Positions 43,749 to 52,810 of a stretch of DNA of 64,000 bases are shown in pieces; the stretch's first letter is position 1, and every line of letters starts with the position of its first letter. The stretch comes from Hyphomicrobiales bacterium (GTDB taxonomy: Bacteria > Pseudomonadota > Alphaproteobacteria > Rhizobiales > Rhizobiaceae). The DNA is taken from assembly GCA_900469445.1 (NCBI GenBank), contig UBXM01000046.1, positions 1-64,000 on the forward strand. The letters run 5' to 3'. A model generated the notes under the pieces. That model made no database searches. It was given only the letters and a program-made list of their open reading frames with translations, and was not told where the DNA came from. Both the position numbers and the translations under genes were made by a program.

Positions 43749-45401
43749 TCAATCGGCGATGAAGGCCGTGTAATAGCTGGCATAGGCAACGCCGTTGTAG
43801 ACTTCGCCTTTCAGCGTCGGTGATTGCACATAGATGCGTTGGACGATCTGCGTGCGCGGGATGAAATACCCCTGGTCCAGAACATATTGCTGCAGGTCGT
43901 TCAGCAGCGGGCTGCGCTCATCGAACGTGCCTGCGCCCGCTATTTTATCGCGCAGATCGTTAAGCTTGCTATCGCGGTCATCGAGTGCGAACCAGTTCTC
44001 GCCATTATTGGCATTGGTGAGAATGCCGGCAACCGTTCCGGCGTCGATGAAGCTGCGGGTGACTTCGTAAGTCGGGATGGCAGGGCCGCCATATTTGACC
44101 TTCTCGCCGTAGGTCACCACGTCATAGGCCCGGATGCTGACCTTCCAGCCAAGCTTGCCGAGTTGCTGAGCGATAAGCTCGTCGACCGATTTGGAAGTGG
44201 CGAGATAGGGGTTGGAGTGAAGCGTCAGCGTCAGAGGTTTTCCGTCCTTGGCGCGAACACCATCGGCACCCTTCACCCAACCGGCTTCCTCAAGAAGCTT
44301 TTCCGCCTTGTCGGGGTCATACGCCAACAGCGCGCTTTGGTCGGTCGCGCCGGGCACGTTGCTCTGGATGAAGGAGGTCGGCAGTTTCCAGTCGGGCGTA
44401 TAGACAGTGTCGATGATTTCCTGCCGGTTGATGCCTGCCTGCAGAGCCTGACGAACCTTCACGTCGTCATAGGGCGCAATCTTGGTATTGACGGCCCAAC
44501 CATTGACGAAGCCGAGATAACGCGGCGTTGCGATCGTGTAACCTTCTTCCTTGAGCGACTTCAGCTCCTGGGGCGAGGCGTTGTAGGCGACATCGGCCTG
44601 ACCGGACTGGACCGAGGCGACGCGCAGCGATGGTTCGGACACCAGCTTGTAGGTGATGCTGTCGAGGAAGGCCGGGCCTGTGTGGCCGACCGCTGCCGGA
44701 CCCCAATTGTAGTCCTTGCGCTTGACCAGCGTGACGTGGTCACCTTCCTTCCAGCTCTCGACCACATAGGGACCGCTGCCGGCGGTCTTGCTCAGATCCG
44801 CCTGCTCGGAAGCCGGCTGTGCGATGCTCTTCGGCGAAATCAGGATCGAGCCGTGATAGCCCAATGTCGGGATGAAGCCGAGCGTCGGTTTCTTGAAGAA
44901 GACCTTTACCGTTGCAGCATCGACGGCCTCGGCGCGGTCATAGGTCTTGGGGAAGAGACCGATCGGGTTGATGCCCTCGTTCTTGCGGCCGGCATACCAG
45001 ATGTCGAGATTGGCAACCACGGCTGCAGCATCGAGCGGCTCGCCATCGGAGAAGGTCACGCCGTTCTTGAGATGGAGCGTGAATTCCGTTGCGTTGTCGT
45101 TTTGCTCGAAGCGCTCGACCAGCCAGGGGCTGACCTTGCCTTCGGCATCGACATAGAGAAGCTTGTCGGTGACATGGCCCCATATATGGCCCTGGAAGCT
45201 GGAGATCGCGCTGTTGTTCGGGATCCAGGTGTCGCCAAGCGAATCTATCAGGAAGGTGATATCACCACCATCGCGCGGGCTGTCTGCTGCCAGAGCAGGG
45301 TTAAAGCCCGGGGTGTTGGCGACGACCAGCGCCGTGGCGACTGCGGCGCTGAGGAGAAGGCGACGCCGAGAAAGGGCGAAGAGAGAGGATCGCTTGGTCA
45401 T
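43749..45401 (-). CDS. ABC transporter substrate-binding protein, family 5 (oligopeptide/nickel type)
   Basis: The 550-residue protein has a twin-arginine-like leader (SRRRLLLSAAVATALVV) ending near ALAADSPRDG, then the SBP family 5 fold (KLLYVDAEGKVSPWLVERFE; DVKVRQALQAGINRQEIIDT). Its partner monooxygenase suggests an organosulfur ligand (a sulfur-containing peptide, glutathione-like conjugate or sulfoxide) rather than ordinary peptides. The start MTKRSSLF fits the leader. The upstream leader to the promoter block is unusually long, about 290 bp. Confidence 0.88.
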   Translation of the reverse strand: MTKRSSLFALSRRRLLLSAAVATALVVANTPGFNPALAADSPRDGGDITFLIDSLGDTWIPNNSAISSFQGHIWGHVTDKLLYVDAEGKVSPWLVERFEQNDNATEFTLHLKNGVTFSDGEPLDAAAVVANLDIWYAGRKNEGINPIGLFPKTYDRAEAVDAATVKVFFKKPTLGFIPTLGYHGSILISPKSIAQPASEQADLSKTAGSGPYVVESWKEGDHVTLVKRKDYNWGPAAVGHTGPAFLDSITYKLVSEPSLRVASVQSGQADVAYNASPQELKSLKEEGYTIATPRYLGFVNGWAVNTKIAPYDDVKVRQALQAGINRQEIIDTVYTPDWKLPTSFIQSNVPGATDQSALLAYDPDKAEKLLEEAGWVKGADGVRAKDGKPLTLTLHSNPYLATSKSVDELIAQQLGKLGWKVSIRAYDVVTYGEKVKYGGPAIPTYEVTRSFIDAGTVAGILTNANNGENWFALDDRDSKLNDLRDKIAGAGTFDERSPLLNDLQQYVLDQGYFIPRTQIVQRIYVQSPTLKGEVYNGVAYASYYTAFIAD

Positions 45402-45858
45402 TGAGGTTTTGTCCTGATGTTTGGGGTCTGGCTTGTGTCTGCTTCGACCGGCAAGGTTCGCCGTGCAGCGCACGCACGAAACCGCTCCCGCTGCAGCGCT
45501 ATGCCAAGCGGTCAATTACCTGTCTGATACTGGTGATGGGTGAGTTGCGGCGCTGCCGCGATCAGACGGCCTTCGAGGGCAATCTCGAGCGAGGAGCGCG
45601 ATCGGCGGTACATTTCTCAATCATGACGCGGTCCTTTTGGTTTTTTGACAAGAGGATGATGATGCGTAGCCTAGCAGGGCGGGCAGGATGAGAAAGACTG
45701 GTTATTCTTTTTCTATGGAATTTATGGATTATTTTGGCGCGGTTTCGGAGCGCAATGGGATCAGCTTTTTCCAGGCGTGATCATGGGTGGAGATAAGGAT
45801 TGCCGAGTGTATCAAGGCACGCTCGACTTTCATGTCGGGCATTGCCAAGGCCCTTATT
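45402..45858. promoter_or_regulatory. Long leader and promoter region of the family-5 importer
   Basis: This 457-bp stretch lies between two minus-strand genes. It contains promoter block B (45693-45729). Nothing coding is convincing between that block and the binding-protein start, so the transcript may have a long leader, or a second promoter may lie closer to the gene. Confidence 0.4.
45693..45729. promoter_or_regulatory. Sulfur-region promoter block, copy B
   Basis: Ungapped match to blocks A and C. The palindrome is less perfect here: TTCTA-N9-TGGAT, so the second arm is weakened. The left part AGAAAGACTGGT is identical to block C. Confidence 0.6.
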
Positions 45859-48147
45859 TCACTCAAACACCATCGCCTCCAAAATCCGCACTGGCGGCAG
45901 TTCACCGGTAAACCGCTCCACCTCGACTGTGGTGATCTGGCCCGTGCAGCCCTGGGCGAGCTTCGAGGTGCCGATGTCGCGGGTGAGGATGTTGGGATTG
46001 CCGTGGATGCACATGGCGGTGTCGTCAGCGCGGTCCTGCGGCTCGAACCAGGCGCCGGTTGCCAGTTGCATGACGCCTTCTTTGATATCTTCGCTCAGCA
46101 CTGCTGCGGCAAGGCAGCTGCCGCGGCTGTTGAACAACCGGACGATATCGCCATCAGATATGCCGCGTAGTCGTGCGTCGGCGGGATTGATCCGGACCGG
46201 CTCGCGGTCTCTGATCTTTGTCGAGCGGCTGAAATCACCATAATCGAGCTGGCTGTGCAGACGCTGGTGCGGCTGGTTGCAGACCAGATGCAGCGGGAGG
46301 CTTGCCTCAATGGTTTCAGCTCTTGCAGGATACCATTTCGGATGGCCGCGGCAGTCGTCGTAACCGAAATCCGCGATCGCCTGCGAAAATATCTCGATCT
46401 TGCCGGAAGGCGTCTGAAGCGGAGAGGTTGAAGGATCCTGCCTGAAGGCGTGAGCAGGGCCGCCCTTGTCGGATTTCACGGGCAGGCGCAACTCGCCGCG
46501 TTCCCAGAAGGTTTCGAAGTCCGGCGCGTCATGGCCACCGGCTGCAAGTGCCGTGCGCGTGGTTTCGAACAGAAAGGCCAGCCATTCACGGCTGGTTCGG
46601 TTCTCGGTGAAGGCATCGAACTTGCCGAGACGCTGGGCTATCCCGGAAAATATATCGTAATCATCGCGTGCCTCACCGACCGGCTCGATCAGCCTCTTCA
46701 TGGCGATCATCAGGTCGTCGCGGTCTGCGGCACCGATATCGTCACGTTCCAACGTGGTCGTTGCCGGCAGCACTATGTCGGCGTGGCGGGCGGTCGATGT
46801 CCATGCCGTTTCATGAACGATGATCGTTTCCGGTCGCCGGAATGCCGCACGCAGCCTGTTGAGATCCTGATGGTGATGAAACGGATTGCCGCCGGCCCAA
46901 TAGACGAGGCGGATATCCGGATATTTCAGCGAGTGGCCATTGTAATCGAATGCGTCGCCCGGATTAAGAAGCATGTCCGCGACGCGTGCCACGGGAATAT
47001 AGTCTGCCACGGGGTTCTTGAACTGACCGAGGGTCGGCAGTGGAACGGCCAGCTGGCTCTTGCCGATATTGCCAAGAGCACCGAGCGAATAGGAGTAACC
47101 ACTGCCATCGAGCCCGATCTGGCCGAGCATGGCGGCAAGCACGATGCCCATCCAGACGGGTTGTTCACCGTAATCGGCGCGTTGCAGCGAGTGGCTGACC
47201 GTGATCAGCGTCCTTGCGCGGGCTGCGGATCGCGCAAGGTTTCGAATGACATCTGCATCGATCCCGCAGATCGCGGCGGCCCATTCGGCATTCTTCGGCT
47301 GCCCGTCATCGCGACCGAGAAGATAAGTCTCGAAGCGATCGTAACCGACCGTGTAGCTTTCGAGGAAAGCGCGGTCGTGAAGTGTTTCGCTGACAAGTAC
47401 ATTGGCGATGCCGAGCATTAGCGCGACGTCGGTGCCGGGTGTGATCGGCAGCCATTCCGCAGCCAGATCGCCGGAGAAATCATCCTTCAACGGGCTGATC
47501 GAGATGAAGCGCGCGCCGCGTGCCTTCGCTCCGGCAAGCTTCTGGCGCACGACATGTTTGCTGATGCCGCCACCATGCACGTCTGCATTCTTGATCGCCA
47601 TGCCGCCGAAGGCGAGGATCAGCCCGGTGCTTCGCTCGATCGCGTCCCATGTCACGCTCTTGCGGTCGAATGTGTCATACGGCCCCAGAATGTGCGGAAT
47701 GATGACCGATGCCGCACCCGAACTGTAGGTGTTGACCGAGCGGACATAGCCGCCCAGCACGTTCAGAAAACGATGAACCTGGCTCTGTGCGTGATGAAAA
47801 CGCCCGGCGCTGGACCAGCCATAGGAGCCACCGAAAATGGCTGTCGGACCGAAATCGCCATGGATGCGGGCAAGCTCCTTTGCCACATGATCCAAGGCTT
47901 CCGACCAGCTTACTTCCACATAGTCGTCGATGCCGCGCTGCCCGGCAAGCTTCGACTTGCCCTCCAGCCAGCCGCGGCGGATCGCCGGTCGGCGGATACG
48001 TGCCGGGCTATGGGCTACGGCCGGAATGTTGCCGAGCAACGGTGAGGGATCGGGATCGCCGGGATGCGGCAGGATTTCGAGCTTGCCATCCTCGTACCGG
48101 CCCGAAAAGGCACCCCAGTGAGAACTGTGCGGTTTGAAGGCATTCAT
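45859..48147 (-). CDS. Molybdopterin sulfoxide reductase-like enzyme (BisC/TorZ/DMSO reductase family)
   Basis: The 762-residue protein is about the length of BisC. Ser142 in NTYSSGAASVIIPHILG fits the serine that ligates molybdenum in DMSO, TMAO and biotin sulfoxide reductases. There is no N-terminal Fe-S cysteine cluster and no twin-arginine leader, so it is cytoplasmic, like BisC. It needs bis-MGD cofactor. It probably reduces a sulfoxide (methionine or biotin sulfoxide, or DMSO) or an N-oxide, freeing the thioether for sulfur use. Confidence 0.87.
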   Translation of the reverse strand: MNAFKPHSSHWGAFSGRYEDGKLEILPHPGDPDPSPLLGNIPAVAHSPARIRRPAIRRGWLEGKSKLAGQRGIDDYVEVSWSEALDHVAKELARIHGDFGPTAIFGGSYGWSSAGRFHHAQSQVHRFLNVLGGYVRSVNTYSSGAASVIIPHILGPYDTFDRKSVTWDAIERSTGLILAFGGMAIKNADVHGGGISKHVVRQKLAGAKARGARFISISPLKDDFSGDLAAEWLPITPGTDVALMLGIANVLVSETLHDRAFLESYTVGYDRFETYLLGRDDGQPKNAEWAAAICGIDADVIRNLARSAARARTLITVSHSLQRADYGEQPVWMGIVLAAMLGQIGLDGSGYSYSLGALGNIGKSQLAVPLPTLGQFKNPVADYIPVARVADMLLNPGDAFDYNGHSLKYPDIRLVYWAGGNPFHHHQDLNRLRAAFRRPETIIVHETAWTSTARHADIVLPATTTLERDDIGAADRDDLMIAMKRLIEPVGEARDDYDIFSGIAQRLGKFDAFTENRTSREWLAFLFETTRTALAAGGHDAPDFETFWERGELRLPVKSDKGGPAHAFRQDPSTSPLQTPSGKIEIFSQAIADFGYDDCRGHPKWYPARAETIEASLPLHLVCNQPHQRLHSQLDYGDFSRSTKIRDREPVRINPADARLRGISDGDIVRLFNSRGSCLAAAVLSEDIKEGVMQLATGAWFEPQDRADDTAMCIHGNPNILTRDIGTSKLAQGCTGQITTVEVERFTGELPPVRILEAMVFE

Positions 48148-48194
48148 GGCGGCGTCCTTGACGATCAGTGCATGTTATAAAAAGCCAGATCAGC

Positions 48195-49571
48195 CTAGCC
48201 CTGCAATATCTTGCCCGGGTTCATGATGCCGGCGGGGTCGATTGCATTTTTAATGACGGCCATGAGATCGACGGCATCGCCATGTTCTGCCCGAAGATAA
48301 GCGATCTTGCCGGTGCCGACACCGTGCTCGCCGGTCGATGTGCCGCCGACGGAAATCGCATATTGCACCATCTTCTTGTTGATTGCCGCGACTTCGTCGA
48401 GCTCGCTCTGATTGGCAGGATCGACGGCGAAGACGACGTGGTAGTTGCCATCACCGACATGGCCGAGAATGGCGGCCGGAACGCTGCAACCCGCCAACAA
48501 TTCGCGGGTTTTCAGGATGCAGCCGCTCAATTGGGAGACGGGCACGCAGACGTCGGAGGACCAGCCCTTGGCATTTTCCCGTTGGGAGACGACGGCATAA
48601 AAGGCGTTGTGGCGGGCCTTCCAGAGCCGGTTGCGTTCTTCCGGCGCATTGGCCCATTCGAAATCTCGCCCGCCGTTTTCCTCTACGATCGCGGCGACCA
48701 TTTCGACCTGTTCCTCGACGCCTGCAGGGGAGCCGTGGAACTCAAATGCGAGCGTATCCTCGTTTTTGAGCGACAGGTTGGAATAGGCGTTTACCGCCTT
48801 GATCAGGCCGCGGTCCATCAATTCCATGCGGGCGACAGGAATGCCGAGCTGGACGACCTGTATGGCGGCCGAAACCGCTTGCTCGACGCTTTCGAACGAG
48901 CAGAGCGCGGCCGAGATCGTCTCGGGAATGCCGTAGAGACGCAACGTCACTTCGGTGATGATGCCGAGCGTGCCTTCCGAACCGACGAAAAGCCTGGTCA
49001 GGTCATAACCGGCCGATGACTTGCGTGCCCGGCCACCGGTGCGGATGATATTTCCGTTCGGCAGCACGACGGTCAGCCCGAGCACGTTTTCACGCATGGT
49101 GCCGTAGCGCACGGCATTGGTACCGGAGGCACGCGTCGACGCCATACCGCCGATCGAGGCATTCGCACCCGGATCAATCGGAAAGAACAGGCCCATGTCG
49201 CGCAGATGGTTATTCAACTGCTCGCGTGTAACGCCCGCCTCGACGGTGCAATCGAGATCCTCGGCGCTGATGCGGGTGATCTTGGACATGCGCGAAAGAT
49301 CGATGGATACGCCGCCGCGCACGGCGGTCAAATGACCTTCAAGCGAAGTACCGGCGCCGAATGCGATGACGGCAACCCCTTCGCCAGCGCATAGACGCAC
49401 GATCTCTGCCACTTCCTCGGTCGTTTCGGCGAAAACGACCGCATCCGGGATGGCCGGCGTGTGGTGGGATTCTCCCCTGCCATGCTGTTCGCGCAGGGCC
49501 TTTGAGGTGGAGTATCGGTCACCGAAACGATTGTTCAGTGTTTCAGAAAGAGAGGAGGGCAGTGCGCTCAT
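48195..49571 (-). CDS. FAD-linked D-2-hydroxyacid dehydrogenase (D-lactate dehydrogenase/GlcD family)
   Basis: The 458-residue protein has a PCMH-type FAD domain (VIAFGAGTSLEGHLTAV; FPIDPGANASIGGMASTRASG) and the C-terminal metal-binding HVGDGNYH and GTSTGEHGVGTGK. It oxidises D-2-hydroxy acids to 2-oxo acids with electrons to a quinone or cytochrome. Its ATG overlaps the stop of the mercaptopyruvate sulfurtransferase gene, which suggests that a sulfur hydroxyacid such as 3-mercaptolactate is the substrate. Confidence 0.88.
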   Translation of the reverse strand: MSALPSSLSETLNNRFGDRYSTSKALREQHGRGESHHTPAIPDAVVFAETTEEVAEIVRLCAGEGVAVIAFGAGTSLEGHLTAVRGGVSIDLSRMSKITRISAEDLDCTVEAGVTREQLNNHLRDMGLFFPIDPGANASIGGMASTRASGTNAVRYGTMRENVLGLTVVLPNGNIIRTGGRARKSSAGYDLTRLFVGSEGTLGIITEVTLRLYGIPETISAALCSFESVEQAVSAAIQVVQLGIPVARMELMDRGLIKAVNAYSNLSLKNEDTLAFEFHGSPAGVEEQVEMVAAIVEENGGRDFEWANAPEERNRLWKARHNAFYAVVSQRENAKGWSSDVCVPVSQLSGCILKTRELLAGCSVPAAILGHVGDGNYHVVFAVDPANQSELDEVAAINKKMVQYAISVGGTSTGEHGVGTGKIAYLRAEHGDAVDLMAVIKNAIDPAGIMNPGKILQG

Positions 49572-50446
49572 TTGGCATCACCGAGTGCTGCCGCGCCCGT
49601 GTCGACAGGCGTATCGCCCGGCTGGCCCCATTCGGTCCAGGCGCCATCATAGATCGCGACATCATCCTTGCCGATCAGATGCAGGCCAAAGGCAAGCGCT
49701 CCGGCAGTTACCCCTGAACCGCAACTGGCGATGACGGGTTCGGAGAGGTCCAGTCCCGCGTTTTCGAACGCTTGGCGGATGGTCTCTGTGTCGCGTATCT
49801 CGCCGGTTTCGGGATTGGTCAGTGCGTTGAAAGGAAGGTTGAAACTGCCTGGAATGTGACCTGAGCGTAGTCCCGGGCGGGCCTCCTTTTCCTCCGCAGT
49901 GAAGCGGGCGGCGGAACGCGCGTCGATAACCTGTTCGGCACGGCTTTCGAGATTGGCCAGCACGTCAGCCTTTGAGCGCACGGCGCCCGCATTGAACGTG
50001 ACGTGGAAGCTGCTCTTTGTGATCGGAGCGACCACCTCCGTGACCGGGCGGCCTTCAGCCAGCCATTTGCGCAGACCTCCGTCGAGAACCGCAACCTTTC
50101 CATGGCCGAAGGTTCTCAACGTCCACCATACGCGGCCTGCCGACATCAGGCCGGGCGTGTCGTAGACCACGACGACGCTATCGTTGGAGATGCCGAGGTC
50201 CATTGCGTAATGCTCGAAAGCCTCAGAGGAGGGCAGCATATGCGGCAACGACGTTTCATGGTCGGCAATCTTGTCGATATCGAAGAAACGGGCGTTGGGA
50301 ATGTGCCGCGCAGCAAAATCCTCGGCTGCAAACGGCGTGGCGCCCGGCAGCTTGAAGGATCCATCGATAATGACGAGATCCGGCTGATCGAGATGCGCCG
50401 CCAGCCATTCGGTGGAGACGATGGAACCGGGCAGGGAGAAGGACAT
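49568..50446 (-). CDS. sseA: 3-mercaptopyruvate sulfurtransferase
   Basis: The 292-residue protein has two rhodanese domains. Only the second is active, with Cys242 in the CGSGVTA loop typical of mercaptopyruvate sulfurtransferase rather than thiosulfate sulfurtransferase. It splits 3-mercaptopyruvate to pyruvate and a protein persulfide. Coupling with the hydroxyacid dehydrogenase points to a mercaptolactate-to-pyruvate route that delivers sulfur. Confidence 0.9.
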   Translation of the reverse strand: MSFSLPGSIVSTEWLAAHLDQPDLVIIDGSFKLPGATPFAAEDFAARHIPNARFFDIDKIADHETSLPHMLPSSEAFEHYAMDLGISNDSVVVVYDTPGLMSAGRVWWTLRTFGHGKVAVLDGGLRKWLAEGRPVTEVVAPITKSSFHVTFNAGAVRSKADVLANLESRAEQVIDARSAARFTAEEKEARPGLRSGHIPGSFNLPFNALTNPETGEIRDTETIRQAFENAGLDLSEPVIASCGSGVTAGALAFGLHLIGKDDVAIYDGAWTEWGQPGDTPVDTGAAALGDAK

Positions 50447-50521
50447 GATTAGCTCCGAAATATATGCGGATATGCAAAGTCGCGCCGCTGTTTGCGGCGC
50501 GCGCTGGGGTCGGCGCTGAAA

Positions 50522-51124
50522 TCAGGCCACCAGCTTTTCGCCCTTCAAATGGCGTTCGAGGAACGGCAGGCTGTCCTGACCCCAGTAAAGTTCACCCTCA
50601 TAAAGAAAGGTCGGAAGTCCGAAGACGCCAGCGGCCTTGGCGGTCTCGTAGCTGGATGTGCGACGTTCCTGAACAGCCTCGCTCTGTCCCAGTTCGTCGA
50701 GCGCTACCGCATCGAAGCCTGCTGCATTTGCAATCGACCGGCGGACCTCGATATTGCCGATATCTTCCCCGCGCACCCAGAAGGCTTCCTGAAGCGCTTC
50801 CGTCAGCTTGAGCCAGTCCTTGCCGGTTTCGATGGCGGCGGTAATCATCAGGCCGGCCGGTGCCGGATCGGAGAGCGCACCGCGATTGTCGAAATTGAGC
50901 ACCTTGCCTCGTAGGGCTGCCCATCGTTTAAGATCCTTCGTCCAATACGCCCGGCGCGCTTCCGGTCGATCGCGGGAATAGATGCCGCCATTGTCCTCGA
51001 TCAGGGGGATGACATGGGGGCGGATCGTCGCGCCATGCTCGCCGGCCAGCGCTGCAAACGGCTCAAGGCCGATAAAAGCCCAAGGCGACCCGATGCTGAA
51101 GAAGTAGTCGATTGTCTTTGTCAT
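50522..51124 (-). CDS. 2-hydroxychromene-2-carboxylate isomerase family protein (DsbA-like, GST kappa)
   Basis: The 200-residue thioredoxin-fold protein has YFFSIGSPWAFIG at the N-terminus; Ser13 fits the glutathione-activating serine of kappa-class GSTs and HCCA isomerases. GVFGLPTFLYEG is the cis-proline loop. Among sulfur genes, a glutathione-dependent isomerase or disulfide role is as likely as naphthalene-type chemistry. It follows the TetR gene by 12 bp. Confidence 0.85.
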   Translation of the reverse strand: MTKTIDYFFSIGSPWAFIGLEPFAALAGEHGATIRPHVIPLIEDNGGIYSRDRPEARRAYWTKDLKRWAALRGKVLNFDNRGALSDPAPAGLMITAAIETGKDWLKLTEALQEAFWVRGEDIGNIEVRRSIANAAGFDAVALDELGQSEAVQERRTSSYETAKAAGVFGLPTFLYEGELYWGQDSLPFLERHLKGEKLVA

Positions 51125-51136
51125 GCTCTGCTGCTT

Positions 51137-51706
51137 TCAGGAGGACTGATTAGTGAGAAGTGCCGTATCGAAGACTGAGAGTGCGCAATCGCGCGCAACG
51201 AGGACGGCGCTCGGGTCACGCCCCACTGCCACGGTGGCCAATGCGCCCTCGTAAAGAAGGGAAAGATGCGCTGCTGCCTGTGAGGGGCGGGCGTCCGCCT
51301 TTGACATGATCGCGGCAAATATGTCTCTGACCATCGCCTTATGGGTCCGTGCAACGGAGACCACACGTTCGGAATCGCCGTGCTCGGCAACGGCGAGTGC
51401 AAATGCGCAGCCGCGGAATTCGGGGCTGTCGGCCTTTTCATGCAGGCGCTCGAAGATCAGCTTTATCTGGTCTCTCGGAGCCATCGCCGTTGCCACGACT
51501 TCCTGCAGGGATCGGATAACCCGATCGTGACGCGCCTGGAGATAGGCGGCGACGAGATGATCCTTGGAGGGGAAGTGCCGATAAAGCGTTGCCTTGGCAA
51601 CATTGGCTTCCTCTATGATGCGATCGATGCCCACCGCCCTAATGCCCTCGCGATAAAAAAGCGCGCCGGCTGCGGTGAGGATATGGTCTGATATGGTTTC
51701 GCTCAT
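51137..51706 (-). CDS. TetR family transcriptional regulator
   Basis: The 189-residue protein has the helix-turn-helix at about residues 18-50 (ALFYREGIRAVGIDRIIEE; VAKATLYRHFPSKDHLVAAYL in parts). The start MSETISDH is the family-like one; a second ATG nine codons upstream is possible. It is embedded in the run of minus-strand sulfur genes, so it may regulate the isomerase gene just downstream. The ligand is unknown. Confidence 0.88.
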   Translation of the reverse strand: MSETISDHILTAAGALFYREGIRAVGIDRIIEEANVAKATLYRHFPSKDHLVAAYLQARHDRVIRSLQEVVATAMAPRDQIKLIFERLHEKADSPEFRGCAFALAVAEHGDSERVVSVARTHKAMVRDIFAAIMSKADARPSQAAAHLSLLYEGALATVAVGRDPSAVLVARDCALSVFDTALLTNQSS

Positions 51707-51756
51707 TGCTTCGCTTCGAAATGGTCGCTTCATTACCTAGATCGACAGGAAGCCGA

Positions 51757-52785
51757 TCAATGTACGGCAGCAAGACCGGTCTGTCTTGCCTGGCCCGAGT
51801 TGTCCACCAGCGACAGGATTGCGTCAAGGGGAAGCGGGCTCGAAAACGATCCCTGCTGCGCGAGTTTCCCGGCCAGCGCCTGGACTGCTTCGTTATAGGG
51901 CGTCGGGTGGCCATGCAGACGGCCGAGGAGAACGATCTCGCCATTGAGAAAATCGACCTCACTCGACGCGCCGCGGGTAAAACTCTGCCAGGTCGATTGC
52001 TGGCCCGGCTGAATGCCGCTGTCCTGGGCGGTGCGCCAATTCGAGATGTCGATGTTGCGCTCCGAGGGCAATGCGAGCTTGAGGCCGGCAGCCTGAAGGG
52101 TGCGCCGGGCTTCCTCCACCAGCGCCTCCCCGATTTCGGCCCGTAGTTCGGCCGGGCCGTCGAACAGTTCCAGCACGTTGCGAACGTTGTGGAGGAGCTT
52201 CGCCGATTTCCAGCGGCGGATGTCGGCACTCGGTTCAGCCAGATAACCGGCGCGGTTCAGGTCTGCGGCAATTCGGTCGGCGGTCTCGTCGCGTCCGGAC
52301 GGGAAGCGCCCGACGGTGACCACGCCGACTTCGGGCTCGCCACCCACGACCACCTTGCCCGTTTCGGTAAACCGGGCCGGTGTGAGGATGCTTGCACCAT
52401 AGACATGAGCAAAGGTCCGAAGCGCTGCCGCTTCCGTTGCCAGACCATTCTGGAAGGTGACCACCGGCAGGCTTTTCGCTGCCGTGTCCGTGGCGTTCGA
52501 TATATGCCGCCACGACCAGAAGGCCAGCGCGCTCGCCGCATCCTGGCTCTTCACCGTCAGCAACAGCGTGTCGTCCGGCGCCAATTCCGGCGGGGCGCTC
52601 AGATCGAAGGTCTTCAGCCGGATCTGCCGCGTGCCCGAGGGGCGCTGGTAGCTCAGCCCGTGCGCGATGATGTGGCGGATCTGCGCGCCTCGGCCGACCA
52701 GTACATAGTCGAGGCCGGAAAGTTCGAATTGTGCCGCAAGGCTTGCGCCGACCGCACCGGCGCCGATGATTACATAACGTGTCAT
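51757..52785 (-). CDS. Ketopantoate reductase family (ApbA/PanE-like) oxidoreductase
   Basis: The 342-residue protein has a Rossmann start YVIIGAGAVGASLAAQFEL and the C-terminal helical domain with SSEVDFLNGEIVLLGRLHG, the ApbA_C motif. The fold is that of 2-dehydropantoate 2-reductase, but location among sulfur genes suggests a different 2-oxo acid substrate. The gap to the upstream LLM gene is 25 bp. Confidence 0.85.
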   Translation of the reverse strand: MTRYVIIGAGAVGASLAAQFELSGLDYVLVGRGAQIRHIIAHGLSYQRPSGTRQIRLKTFDLSAPPELAPDDTLLLTVKSQDAASALAFWSWRHISNATDTAAKSLPVVTFQNGLATEAAALRTFAHVYGASILTPARFTETGKVVVGGEPEVGVVTVGRFPSGRDETADRIAADLNRAGYLAEPSADIRRWKSAKLLHNVRNVLELFDGPAELRAEIGEALVEEARRTLQAAGLKLALPSERNIDISNWRTAQDSGIQPGQQSTWQSFTRGASSEVDFLNGEIVLLGRLHGHPTPYNEAVQALAGKLAQQGSFSSPLPLDAILSLVDNSGQARQTGLAAVH

Positions 52786-52810
52786 CTCTTTTTCCTCGTT
52801 GCGGGCCGCT

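Noticed and set aside
43824..45404. A 526-codon open frame antisense to the family-5 binding protein
   Set aside because: It is a shadow of the binding-protein gene, without motifs or a plausible start.
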